Source: Euryarchaeota archaeon UBA602 (GTDB lineage Archaea > Thermoplasmatota > Poseidoniia > Poseidoniales > Thalassarchaeaceae). From it: a stretch of 32,339 bases of DNA. The notes beneath the pieces were generated by a model that was not told where the DNA came from, ran no database searches, and saw only the letters and a list, made by a program, of their open reading frames with translations. Of this stretch, positions 23,801 to 31,493 are shown in pieces. Position 1 is the stretch's first letter, and every line of letters begins with the position of its first letter. Both the position numbers and the translations under genes were made by a program. Location of the stretch: contig DAHO01000012.1 in NCBI GenBank assembly GCA_002498455.1, positions 1 to 32,339 on the forward strand, written 5' to 3'.

Positions 23801-24416
23801 TTCAACCGAGGGTATACAGGATCTGCTTCTCAACATTGAGCCACCCGGAGCCATCGCTTGGTGGACAGAGAATGACCCTGGAAGTACCCCGCTCAATGCA
23901 ATGTTTGAGCGCACGAGAGGGGCGAATCACGACCGATTGATGGTGAGACTGATTAGCACATCAAGAGATGGACAATCGCTCGAATATTGGAATAACTTCA
24001 GTTACGTCACTGAGAATCCGATTCAGGATCCTGAACCTACGTGTGTTGAAGGAGAAACTCGTCAGGATGACGATGGTTGCAATGATTGTGTCTGTGTTGT
24101 GGGTATCAACGGAGGTGAATGGGCTTGCACTGAGAAGAGTTGTGACTCAACTATGGGCGTTTCAGAACGTGAAGGCCTTTCCATGGTCGCTTGGTCTGGG
24201 ATAGTCATCGGTCTGTTGGCAGTCGCAGTATTCGGCCTTGTTCTAATGCGACGCAAGGGAGGCACTGAAACAACTACAACTCATTCGACATCTAGTCAGC
24301 ATGCTGCTTGCCCAACTTGTGGAGGTCCTGCACATGAAACCATCAACGATGGCAACAGATGGACGTGGTGCCCAAGTTGCCGACAGTGGTTGGAATACAT
24401 CGGGAAAGCCAACTAG
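20808..24416 (+). CDS. Giant surface protein: beta-propeller, Ca-binding TSP3-like repeats, pacifastin-like module, membrane helix, zinc ribbon
   Basis: This 1202-residue exported protein starts with a signal sequence (MRARVLWVLSILMLCAWSG; ATG 20838 is an alternative start). Residues about 50-720 contain WD40/quinoprotein-like repeats with recurring blades such as WEVDFSPSGELIAA and WLASSAQDGSIRLW. Residues about 722-957 carry repeated DxDGDG loops with DAFP spacers, thrombospondin type 3-like calcium sites. Residues 1079-1112 form a six-cysteine module, C-x11-C-N-x-C-x-C-x10-C-T-x3-C, matching pacifastin-type protease inhibitors. A membrane helix spans about 1126-1147. The cytosolic tail is a zinc ribbon, C1168-x2-C1171-x16-C1188-x2-C1191. 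The function is unknown; adhesion, capture or sensing at the cell surface is plausible. Its TAG overlaps the convergent gene's stop through the palindrome CTAG. Confidence 0.88.
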   Translation: MMIDVICSPHMRARVLWVLSILMLCAWSGVPTPLAEEREASHFATNQAQRWSQTDRPIWQSGWSPQLWQPQPTGMLWEVDFSPSGELIAAVDISTRLLTVWNSTDGRVIFHAPNAKSLVDVVWLNEQHVLVADSGSRWYTFEVYDSGNIWPMNTTTSRTGLWTADLTGGYDGSLWGLDITHDRSRLVFCGDIDDPNVGGEVVIADTRFFIDGTPPNSAHVYTNSWGADCAISPNGTFAASLSRVYDSVSGMYHDTVTGWAVEGQSLAQTWTRNVAGSAAMAWAVDFSPQGSTYTIAYNRPNEGVVTDYFSDSGAVNWYTPLPQNVSAVRWTPDGSGVAVGLHDPGRLLMMDYAGGILSDYGWHGTVWNNKPYTSDVTAIAIDDFGMKFATVGKDGAVEIHVPGDNLQLEIFRRFSPDYLREIELHTDDPFIAFADSNGVVTLRDYRSGSIVRQCFHPDFDQPVAEYPFAKSVVLRDQLMLSGYSDGTITACGEDGKQLWTWRIDQHHPDLEAFGRIDMHPMENLLAISWIENSSSTGMTSKVSILDIDLMTEVTGWSYSTQHWTMEFSQDGAWLASSAQDGSIRLWSTEDPDPTLWTDNGVQYSHSNYTGVVTWHPEMRALMSVGWDGQAIVWDADGAQQMLNFQFTDEGFGAGFIAGSFLVVASGDASDSSDGQLEFFDGLNMTQLGEWALTGIPRGFTFDHSGGIIVANHTGTWWVLIPDTDGDGVIDEEDAFPNNSLQWSDFDGDGFGDNNAPGAGGDGCPETWGTSSIDRGGCPDSDGDEWSDPDDDWPVCVLGMGYGDAWPSNPNQWCDTDGDSHGDSYYFEMDTNTGLRTNESGDAFPEDATQWRDQDADGIGDNYSYSVDTSGYRTNQVGDAFPTNPLQFQDTDGDGWGDMYSWIEDLSGLRIEEGDAFPLDPLAWSDLDGDGCPTASDTGLAVDNHPEDSTRCDEALDFDLPAQLNIDAIGGEGVWTITIDWKSTIETTDSVSIYGLSWNSTEGIQDLLLNIEPPGAIAWWTENDPGSTPLNAMFERTRGANHDRLMVRLISTSRDGQSLEYWNNFSYVTENPIQDPEPTCVEGETRQDDDGCNDCVCVVGINGGEWACTEKSCDSTMGVSEREGLSMVAWSGIVIGLLAVAVFGLVLMRRKGGTETTTTHSTSSQHAACPTCGGPAHETINDGNRWTWCPSCRQWLEYIGKAN

Positions 24417-25210
24417 GCCGTTCCACCACGTGAATACTCGTGGTAATCCACGGCGGGTTGCAGTGTATCAATCGCAGCCTGAAGTTTGGCATTCGCTGCC
24501 TGTTCACCGGCTTCGATGGATGCAATTTGTCGTTCCAATTCCCGTTTCACTGTATCCAGTGCAACCGAGGCTTTCGCTGGTAAGTTAAGTTCGAGCTTCA
24601 ACCAACGAGATAAGTCAGTCAGCAAGGAATCCAGAGGCTGCGGCTGTGCACCTTCAGGTTGCAATTGGAAGGAATTTCCAATTCGATTGACAGGTCCGAC
24701 AGCACCTAGTTTCTTGGCCAAAGCAAGCCCATCCTTTCCAGCACCCTTGAGTGACGATTTAATCACTTCATGGGCACGTAGCGGCTGCCAAAACGCTTCG
24801 ATCAAATTGGGTTGAACTTTGCGTGCTCGTTTCCAGTGAGAAAGTGCAGCACGGAGTTTTCCCTCGTGCGCGCGCACGCGCCCGCGCTGAACTTCGTCAG
24901 GCCCCTCACAAAGCGTAACTTGCTTAGCTTCCTCTTTCAATCCGTTTGAGCGCAGCAATTTGGCATATTGTTTTCTGGATTTGACCAACATTGATCCTGC
25001 AGCCCGGCTTTCGCTCCATTTGCTTCGCATCTCTTGGATATTGGCAAGATCCCGTAATGCGGTCACCAGGTGGCCATACTCAGTCACCGATTTGCCTTTC
25101 TTCGCCAAGAGTAAATCGCTAAGTTCGGAAGCCATGACTTCACTGATTTCCAAACGACCGTCCTGCACATAACGGCGGTATTGCTCGATGACTGTACCGG
25201 GGTCACCCAT
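24413..25210 (-). CDS. Alpha-helical cytosolic protein, unknown
   Basis: The 265-residue product is predicted to be almost wholly helical and basic. There is no signal peptide, membrane helix or catalytic motif. Paired-helix segments around residues 40-145 (for example EYGHLVTALRDLANIQEMRSK and GKLRAALSHWKRARKVQP) look somewhat like tetratricopeptide or related helical repeats. The last 50 residues, before YHEYSRGG, form a probable coiled coil. It starts 22 nt after the FN3-type surface protein gene and is probably in its operon, which is the only functional clue. It ends in a CTAG shared with the stop of the convergent gene. Confidence 0.7.
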   Translation of the reverse strand: MGDPGTVIEQYRRYVQDGRLEISEVMASELSDLLLAKKGKSVTEYGHLVTALRDLANIQEMRSKWSESRAAGSMLVKSRKQYAKLLRSNGLKEEAKQVTLCEGPDEVQRGRVRAHEGKLRAALSHWKRARKVQPNLIEAFWQPLRAHEVIKSSLKGAGKDGLALAKKLGAVGPVNRIGNSFQLQPEGAQPQPLDSLLTDLSRWLKLELNLPAKASVALDTVKRELERQIASIEAGEQAANAKLQAAIDTLQPAVDYHEYSRGGTA

Positions 25211-25232
25211 GCCGAACAGGAGACCACCGAGC

Positions 25233-28200
25233 CTACTTTCTACGAACCGAACGCCGTCTCACAGTCTTCTTTTTTCGCTCAGACTTCTTCTTGGGTCCTG
25301 AATCATCGTCCCAATCGTCGTCCTCTTCATCGAATTCATCGTCATCATCCTCAACGTCATCTTCGACTTCTTCGACTTCGACCTTCTTGGTCTTCTTCGA
25401 CTTCCTTCGCTTTCGATCTCGTCCTTCAGACTTTGCGAATGGATCTTCTGCATCCTGTCGCTCTGTGGCACTCTCAGACAACGATGCCATGTCATTTCGG
25501 ACATCATCGGGTGAACCCGCAACGGAGTCACCACCGCCCATGAATTCACGCATCCAATCCTCGTCATCCTCTTCTGAATCACCCTTCTTCTTCTTTCGTT
25601 CGGGAGAACTTAGCAGGACACTCATCATGGTGAGTATGAGTAAGATGACGTTGACTGCCGCCAATCCGTAAACCATCAAATACGCACCGTCATAGTAACC
25701 CTCAGGCTCGATTTCAGGCTCTGGTTCTGGTTCAACTGCAATGGTTCCTGCGACACACGCATCCCCGTAATCGGCAAATGTTCGGATGCAACTGTCTACG
25801 GTGAATTGTGTAAACCATTCTTTTTGGTTTCCAGAGGTATCAGTGACACGAATTGTGACCTTCTGATTTTTCCCGAGGTCATGGAAGGTTGCCGCAGGCT
25901 CCCACCATTCGAAGACCACGGTGTTGTTACTCGTCGATGGAGTGGTCAAGTCGGTCATGGCCGTCCAATCGGTTTCCTTCATAATTCCATTTTGGTAATA
26001 CCGGAATTGAACTTCAACGGAGGCAACACCCACATCGTCTGTAACCGCACCATAAACATGGATTTGCTCTCCGTAAAGATACAGACTCTCCTGGCTGGGA
26101 GCATACACTTCCAAGACAGGGTCCTGGGAATCAATGGCCCATCCTGCCAACTCTATGGTCGCAACATTTTGGGCGATATCTCGAATCGTTACTGTTGCAA
26201 GAATGTCTGATGTTTCAATATCATCAGTGATTTCAAACTGATATCGATATGCGTTTTCGATGCTTCCTTGAAGTGGCTGAGCTCTTACAGTCGAACTCTG
26301 TTCTGTGAATGCAGTTCCACCGATGACCAAACCATTCTCATCCTCAGCATAATCAGCAGTTCGGAGGTTTAAGATTGGGTACTCACTCAGGGGTTCGCTT
26401 GAATAAATGTACATCCGGTAATCGCCCGCACGCAGGGAATCAACGATGATGCCATCTTCATTCTCAACTGTGACTGTAATTTCCGGCGGAGTCGTATCTT
26501 CAATGACAGACCGTGCATTCATCGCCATAGAGTATTGCGTATTTTCATTCCCATATTGATCGATTGTTGTAACAGCATACCACGTGGATTTGTCGAGGTT
26601 GTCAGGCAGGTCGATTGCTCGGGTGAAATCCGGTACATTGTTGAATTCTGCATATACAGGGTCGAGGATCGGTACCCAACCTTCTTCCAGCGCGATGTCC
26701 CCACTCATGATTTCTTCATTGCCGTTGAAAGGATCATTTTCATTCATCCAGATTTGGTAGGTTTCTCCAGATTCTGTGAGGTCATTGACCCAACGAAGAA
26801 GCGTAATCTTGTTTCCTCCTTGGTTGGTCATGTATGCATCTTGCAGGAATGCCAAAGAGGGCCGCAATGTATCTTCATCGATTGGACCCCAGCAATTTTG
26901 CAAGAATCGAAGATCTTCGTAAACATCCGAAGATAGGCTGTATCTCGCGACACTGGAGACACAGTAGTATCGAGGCTCATCGATGTTTTCCTCAACATCA
27001 ACGGTGACCGTTTCGACTGAATCTGGGACCGTAGCCACCAATTCAGCAACCAATTCAAGATTGGACAAAGATGTCAGTCGAACGCTAGAGCGCCAGACGT
27101 GATATTGTTCACCTTCAACCCCAAGCTGATCCGTCCATGTAATCGTGGTTTGTCCACCACCGATGTATTCAGCGTACACGTTGGTCGGTTCTGCCACCCA
27201 TGGCGTGAATGTATCCTCTGCAATCCCAATGTCTGTGGTCGAACCTGCAGAGACTATGTTGTTGTGGTTACCATTGGTGTCGGACGCTGTTACAGCATAG
27301 TATGCAAGGCCGAGCATGCCTCGCTCGACTTCGTGACGATACGTACCATCCTCGTCGTTTGCAGTCCCAATCAATTCAACACCTGGTGCACTGGTATCGT
27401 TAATCGGCGAGCCCGATCTCCAAATGTAATAGGTCTCAGCCTCTTCATTTTCGATATCAGACCAAGAAATGGTCGTATTACCGGTTCCACCGGCGGGTTC
27501 AGCTTCGAAGGAAGCGACAACACCCTGTACCGATTCAGGTGCAACGTTGTCTTCGTGAATCGGATTTGCCATAGTGTTGGTTCCGAGGAATCGAACATCT
27601 TCGTATCCTAGGAACAAATAGGTGACCGAATAATACACTGATTCATCGGTATTGGCTTCCAACATGTGTCGGTAAGTGGTATCGCCAGCCACCAACTGCG
27701 CGATTTCAGTCTTGTCCATCGTGGCCCAAGTTTCACGAAGTGCGGGTTGCGCATGCCGATAGATTCGGATTTCATACGCATTATCTCCAACCTCAGGCAA
27801 GCTGTCTGGGACGATGGTATTGAGGTTCACCCAACTGATGTCAGTTGCACCCTCACCCGATGCTCCAATGGTTGGAATGAAATTTGCCTGAACGAAAAAC
27901 GGCGCCGTAATGTCGTTGGTCATTTCAAAGACTCCTTCGGATACATTTGCTTCGTCATGGACGAAATTGCCGACGGATACAGGAGAATAGGTCACATCGT
28001 TAATGGTATACGAGTAATCATTGGTTCCATCCTCATCATCATTGTTCTCGAAATAGGTGACAATCGCATAGTAGTAGGTTCCATTGGTTCCTGCTGGCAG
28101 AGGATACGTGTGCTGGAAGGTTCGACCCGAGCATGTTCCCACATCGGTTGAAGGGCACATCGAAAGGTTGGCCCATGGTACCAAGGTAGAGACGACGGAC

Positions 28201-28466
28201 TCGTTCAGTGGAGCATTGTGGCGGTAAACCAGATACCGAGACTCTTGCATCTGCAACATCAGCGGGTAATCCGTCGTCACGAGGTTGCTCCAATAAACCG
28301 TGGTCGATTCGGTTTCACTGTCAAACAGTGCGTTGATTCCCTGTGCCTGTAAATGCTGGTCTGGACTGGAATTTCCAGATGCAGAAACCGTTGGAGCCCA
28401 GGTGACAAGGGATCCGAGCAATATGGCAATCAATAGCAACGAGATACGAGATTTCGACTTACGCAT
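25233..28466 (-). CDS. Large surface protein with fibronectin-III-like domains, membrane anchor and charged cytosolic tail
   Basis: The 1077-residue product starts with a signal peptide (MRKSKSRISLLLIAILLGSL). At least four FN3-like repeats follow, marked by strands such as TTITWTDQLGVEGEQYHVWRS and by YYAVTASDTNGN. Two Ig-like beta domains with PPEITV and DPVLEVYAPS openings come next, then a short cysteine pair, one membrane helix at about 930-950, and about 125 cytosolic residues of alternating acidic (DDDDEFDEEDDD) and basic (KKKSERKKK) runs. It is probably an adhesion or cell-envelope protein; no enzymatic domain is seen. ATG 28466 is preceded by GAGGCGA; ATG 28493 is an alternative that would lengthen the signal sequence. 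It is followed by a helical protein gene. Confidence 0.85.
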   Translation of the reverse strand: MRKSKSRISLLLIAILLGSLVTWAPTVSASGNSSPDQHLQAQGINALFDSETESTTVYWSNLVTTDYPLMLQMQESRYLVYRHNAPLNESVVSTLVPWANLSMCPSTDVGTCSGRTFQHTYPLPAGTNGTYYYAIVTYFENNDDEDGTNDYSYTINDVTYSPVSVGNFVHDEANVSEGVFEMTNDITAPFFVQANFIPTIGASGEGATDISWVNLNTIVPDSLPEVGDNAYEIRIYRHAQPALRETWATMDKTEIAQLVAGDTTYRHMLEANTDESVYYSVTYLFLGYEDVRFLGTNTMANPIHEDNVAPESVQGVVASFEAEPAGGTGNTTISWSDIENEEAETYYIWRSGSPINDTSAPGVELIGTANDEDGTYRHEVERGMLGLAYYAVTASDTNGNHNNIVSAGSTTDIGIAEDTFTPWVAEPTNVYAEYIGGGQTTITWTDQLGVEGEQYHVWRSSVRLTSLSNLELVAELVATVPDSVETVTVDVEENIDEPRYYCVSSVARYSLSSDVYEDLRFLQNCWGPIDEDTLRPSLAFLQDAYMTNQGGNKITLLRWVNDLTESGETYQIWMNENDPFNGNEEIMSGDIALEEGWVPILDPVYAEFNNVPDFTRAIDLPDNLDKSTWYAVTTIDQYGNENTQYSMAMNARSVIEDTTPPEITVTVENEDGIIVDSLRAGDYRMYIYSSEPLSEYPILNLRTADYAEDENGLVIGGTAFTEQSSTVRAQPLQGSIENAYRYQFEITDDIETSDILATVTIRDIAQNVATIELAGWAIDSQDPVLEVYAPSQESLYLYGEQIHVYGAVTDDVGVASVEVQFRYYQNGIMKETDWTAMTDLTTPSTSNNTVVFEWWEPAATFHDLGKNQKVTIRVTDTSGNQKEWFTQFTVDSCIRTFADYGDACVAGTIAVEPEPEPEIEPEGYYDGAYLMVYGLAAVNVILLILTMMSVLLSSPERKKKKGDSEEDDEDWMREFMGGGDSVAGSPDDVRNDMASLSESATERQDAEDPFAKSEGRDRKRRKSKKTKKVEVEEVEDDVEDDDDEFDEEDDDWDDDSGPKKKSERKKKTVRRRSVRRK

Positions 28467-28521
28467 GGCTTCGCCTCGACTCCGTCCTGCCATTGTGGGA
28501 CATTTGAGTCTGACGGCTTCA

Positions 28522-28541
28522 AACCCGCCTTAAGGCGGGTT
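28522..28541. repeat. Twenty-base perfect palindrome between two minus-strand genes
   Basis: AACCCGCCTT and its exact reverse complement AAGGCGGGTT lie between the phosphatidyltransferase stop and the FN3 protein start. It is the most perfect palindrome in the window. It could be a terminator-like stem for the upstream gene cluster or an operator for the FN3 gene. Confidence 0.6.
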
Positions 28542-28554
28542 GGAAAGGTACTGA

Positions 28555-29229
28555 TTATTCACCGTCGAGAAGTTGTCTTCTGGAGGACATAGCTCGAGTC
28601 AAGAATGTCCAGATTCCACCGACTAAAGAAATCAGTAAAACAGCGCTCAGTGGATTGATTCCATCGAATCCAATGGTATCTGAAATCACTATGGGTAATT
28701 CAACATCAGATTGGCCATTGAATGCCATGATTGCGGCAATTGCGATGCCGACAAATGTGGTCACCAAGCGATCAGCACGGCTGAAGCCGCCGTAGTTCCG
28801 CCCCAACCCCACGGATTGGGCTTGTGTTCCCATGTAAGAACCGAGTAAAGTTAGGGTTGCGGCAGCCCAGCCCAACCAATGCACATCAATCCAAGCCGTA
28901 TTGATTCCAATGGCAATCAGCAGACTCAAATCGACCAATCGATCGATGGTGTGGTCCAACCAATCTCCATACTTTGAGACCTTGTCATAGGCTCTAGCAA
29001 CCGCTCCATCCAGCGCATCCAATTCCGCCGCAATGAGCAAGAGTGCAAAGGCAGCCAATAGTTTCCATGCACCCTCAGAATCCCTTGAAGCAGTGGCCAA
29101 TAGATAGCAACAACCGGCGGCAAATAGAACGCTGATCCAGGTAAGAGTTGCAGGGTCGACGTTTGACATTCTGTCGACGATGGGTTTCAGCATTTTCGTA
29201 TGAATTCCTCTTGCCTTTTCGAATGCCAT
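28555..29229 (-). CDS. CDP-alcohol phosphatidyltransferase family enzyme
   Basis: This membrane enzyme family joins a CDP-activated lipid to an alcohol such as inositol phosphate, serine or glycerol phosphate. The catalytic signature is complete: D71-x2-D74-G75-x2-A78-R79-x8-G88-x3-D92-x3-D96. About six hydrophobic helices are visible in 224 residues, the usual size. The N-terminus (KMLKPIVDRMSNVDPATLTW) resembles archaetidylinositol-phosphate synthases, so that product is a reasonable guess, but the alcohol cannot be settled by eye. Its ATG immediately follows the TGA of the Fap7-like kinase gene (TGAATG), so they are translationally coupled. A phospholipase C of phosphoinositide type lies further upstream in the same gene run. 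Confidence 0.85.
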   Translation of the reverse strand: MAFEKARGIHTKMLKPIVDRMSNVDPATLTWISVLFAAGCCYLLATASRDSEGAWKLLAAFALLLIAAELDALDGAVARAYDKVSKYGDWLDHTIDRLVDLSLLIAIGINTAWIDVHWLGWAAATLTLLGSYMGTQAQSVGLGRNYGGFSRADRLVTTFVGIAIAAIMAFNGQSDVELPIVISDTIGFDGINPLSAVLLISLVGGIWTFLTRAMSSRRQLLDGE

Positions 29230-29745
29230 TCAATCCTCTCCATGGATTTCGCCAATCCAATCGATGGGCTCGCTTGGCTTTTGGGGTTTGAAACCATCTG
29301 TAATCCAAGTCTCTACAGCCGCAATCATTGACTCCACTCCATCCGCCGAATTCAGCTCCAAATGTGGTAAATCTAGACACTCCGCGGTGATGATTCCGAT
29401 GAGTTCACACTCAACATTTTCTTCGACTTTTTGTACTGAGTAATTTCTGGATTGAAGTCGCTCTCGTAGAAGCGAAGGTTCGCACCGAATGATGATGACA
29501 GCATCGACTGATAGCAGATGCGACAAGTGTCCATCGATCAGTATGCAAGGTTCTTCGGGCCAGACTACCACATCTCGCAATCGATCAACATCGATTGGAG
29601 CCGCCCCATCCTCCCCAATTTCCTCGATACAATCGTGCTGTTTTGCGAGTTCTTGAACCGAGATTGTTGACCAGTGACCTTGTTCGCAAAAGGTCGATTT
29701 GCCCACGCCCGGTGTTCCAGTGACCGCAATACGAATACCGGTCAT
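29230..29745 (-). CDS. AK6/Fap7-like adenylate kinase-ATPase
   Basis: The 171-residue protein begins with a P-loop, GTPGVGKST at 10-18, and has the family-typical IDGHLSHLL segment in the middle, then RCEPSLLRERLQSRNYS and EENVECELIGII. This matches the Fap7/hCINAP (AK6) group, which in archaea and eukaryotes acts in late small-subunit rRNA maturation with S11 and also shows adenylate kinase activity. The length is normal. The C-terminus carries a short acidic tail. The gene sits between a small membrane protein (12 nt gap) and the phosphatidyltransferase (0 nt gap), so its lipid-gene neighbours probably reflect shared transcription and not shared function. Confidence 0.85.
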   Translation of the reverse strand: MTGIRIAVTGTPGVGKSTFCEQGHWSTISVQELAKQHDCIEEIGEDGAAPIDVDRLRDVVVWPEEPCILIDGHLSHLLSVDAVIIIRCEPSLLRERLQSRNYSVQKVEENVECELIGIITAECLDLPHLELNSADGVESMIAAVETWITDGFKPQKPSEPIDWIGEIHGED

Positions 29746-29757
29746 ATGATCACGTCG

Positions 29758-30273
29758 TCAATGCATCCTCTGAGCCAAGGTTAGACATCCAGATCCCAGC
29801 AATCCTAGGGCCACGGTGACTGGCCAAGCAAAAGTGACTTTGACACTGTATTTGACATCGACAGTGGTCCCTGCACCGAATCCAGCTCCTCCATCAACCG
29901 GGTAGAAAACATCACCAGAGATTTCATGGGTGAAGGTCTTTGCATCTTTGGAACCTGGACCACCTGCGGCATAATTCACCGTACTTTCGCCACCACAAAC
30001 CGATGAGAGGCCATTGCTTGGCGCACACCGTTCAAACTCATCTTGCGTGATGAGTCCAACCCATACATCCTCATCCCATTTCAGTGTCAACTCGGCATTG
30101 ATGAGGGCCGAAGGAATTGCACTTTCGGTCAATGGGTCTTCAGCGAACCCAACTTGATTGGCTGGAGGAACGGTGATATCAGTGATTTGATCTTCATAGG
30201 TGTAACCGACCAATCCACCAATCATTAGAATGCCACAAATGACGCTTACGAGAACAAGTATTGGTTTCATCAT
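29758..30273 (-). CDS. Small membrane protein with extracytoplasmic domain, unknown
   Basis: The 171-residue product has an N-terminal hydrophobic helix (about 4-24), an acidic region of about 110 residues with two cysteines (CAPSNGLSSVC) likely to form an extracellular disulfide, and a second hydrophobic helix near the C-terminus (about 146-164). I do not recognise a domain. ATG 30273 is preferred; an in-frame GTG at 30282 overlaps the TGA of the antiporter gene. The overlap shows it is in one operon with the Ca2+/H+ antiporter and the Fap7-like kinase. A role in cation transport is possible from context only. Confidence 0.72.
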   Translation of the reverse strand: MMKPILVLVSVICGILMIGGLVGYTYEDQITDITVPPANQVGFAEDPLTESAIPSALINAELTLKWDEDVWVGLITQDEFERCAPSNGLSSVCGGESTVNYAAGGPGSKDAKTFTHEISGDVFYPVDGGAGFGAGTTVDVKYSVKVTFAWPVTVALGLLGSGCLTLAQRMH

Positions 30274-30278
30274 ATCAC

Positions 30279-31490
30279 TCACGGGTGTAGGTAGAATGCA
30301 GCGCCCATAATCACGTAGGTACCCAATAGCATCGCACCTTCAAGCCAATTGCTCTTGCCATCCGCGGCAATGGTGTTGGCAATGAGCACAGACAGGAACA
30401 CCGCAATCGTTTCGAAGATGCCGAAGTTGAAGCCCAAATCAACACCGACAATCCATGCGAGAAGAATCATGACGGGCGCCACAAAGACTGCAATTTGAGT
30501 GGATGAACCGACTGCAATGGCAAAGGACAGGTCCATTTTGTCTCGCTTCGCTACAGTCACGGCAGTGAAATGTTCGGCTGCATTACCGAATAAGGGCAGC
30601 AAAATCACTCCAATGAATAGCGGTTTGAGATTCAGTTCTGTCGCGGCATCACTGATCGAGTGGACCAAAAGTTCAGCCATGACACCCAGAACAACAGTTG
30701 CTAGGATCAGTAAAACGATGGCTTCACGATAGGACATCAAGGGATCATCATGGTGATGCTTCCCATCGGTTGCAAAGAGTTCCTGATGCGTTCGAAGTTG
30801 GAACAACAGGAACATCCCGTAAAGGACGATGAGGATGATTGCAGCGAAGTGCGATAAGTTGAGAATGGCTTGTTCTGAAATGTTACCTTGAACCGCGTAA
30901 ATGTATGCGGTCGGCATGGTCAAGGTCACCACTGCGAGCAATAGCAAGGTGCTGTTCGCACCGACAGCTGTGGGGGAGAAGGACTGTTCTTTGTGATGGA
31001 TGCCACCCCATACGAATGCGAGACCGAGTACAAGCAACAGGTTGCCCAGAATCGAACCAACGAGGGATGCTCTGACAATATCAATCATGTCTTCACTTGC
31101 TGCAATTTCCCCCTCTCCTGCGAGTTCGGCCGCGGCAAAGATGGCGGCACCGGCGATAATCATCTCCGCGGCATTGCCAAAAGTTGCATTGAGCAAACCA
31201 CCAATCGATTCGCTGGTCCGCAGAGCGATTTCTTCGGTGGCCTTTCCCATGAGGAAAGCCAATGGCATAATCGCAATCATTGATGCAATGAAGGTCAATC
31301 CAGAATCGTGTAGACCCCACTTGGCGTAAATGGCAATGGGAATTCCCACCAATAGGAAGTTCAACTTCACCTTCATCGGGTTGATGGCATCCAACATGCC
31401 GTTCCAACCTTCGAATGCATCTTCATCGATTGTGGTCTCACCTGACATCTCGCTCGCGCCGTCGTGACCCGAACCCGCCCATGAAGGCAT
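30279..31490 (-). CDS. Ca2+/H+ antiporter (CaxA/CAX-like)
   Basis: This integral membrane protein would export calcium in exchange for protons. Both alpha repeats of the cation/Ca2+ exchanger superfamily are present: NATFGNAAE (E109) and LLPLFGNAAEH (E306), each followed by the conserved transport helices (including VGSSTQIAVFVAPV). About 11 helices are visible in 403 residues. Between the halves lies a charged loop with KHHHDDP (244-250), similar in place to the acidic or histidine-rich central loop of CAX proteins. The long form starts at ATG 31490, 3 nt from the upstream gene stop; ATG 31448 is an alternative. It overlaps the next gene by 4 nt. Confidence 0.92.
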   Translation of the reverse strand: MPSWAGSGHDGASEMSGETTIDEDAFEGWNGMLDAINPMKVKLNFLLVGIPIAIYAKWGLHDSGLTFIASMIAIMPLAFLMGKATEEIALRTSESIGGLLNATFGNAAEMIIAGAAIFAAAELAGEGEIAASEDMIDIVRASLVGSILGNLLLVLGLAFVWGGIHHKEQSFSPTAVGANSTLLLLAVVTLTMPTAYIYAVQGNISEQAILNLSHFAAIILIVLYGMFLLFQLRTHQELFATDGKHHHDDPLMSYREAIVLLILATVVLGVMAELLVHSISDAATELNLKPLFIGVILLPLFGNAAEHFTAVTVAKRDKMDLSFAIAVGSSTQIAVFVAPVMILLAWIVGVDLGFNFGIFETIAVFLSVLIANTIAADGKSNWLEGAMLLGTYVIMGAAFYLHP

Positions 31491-31493
31491 CCC

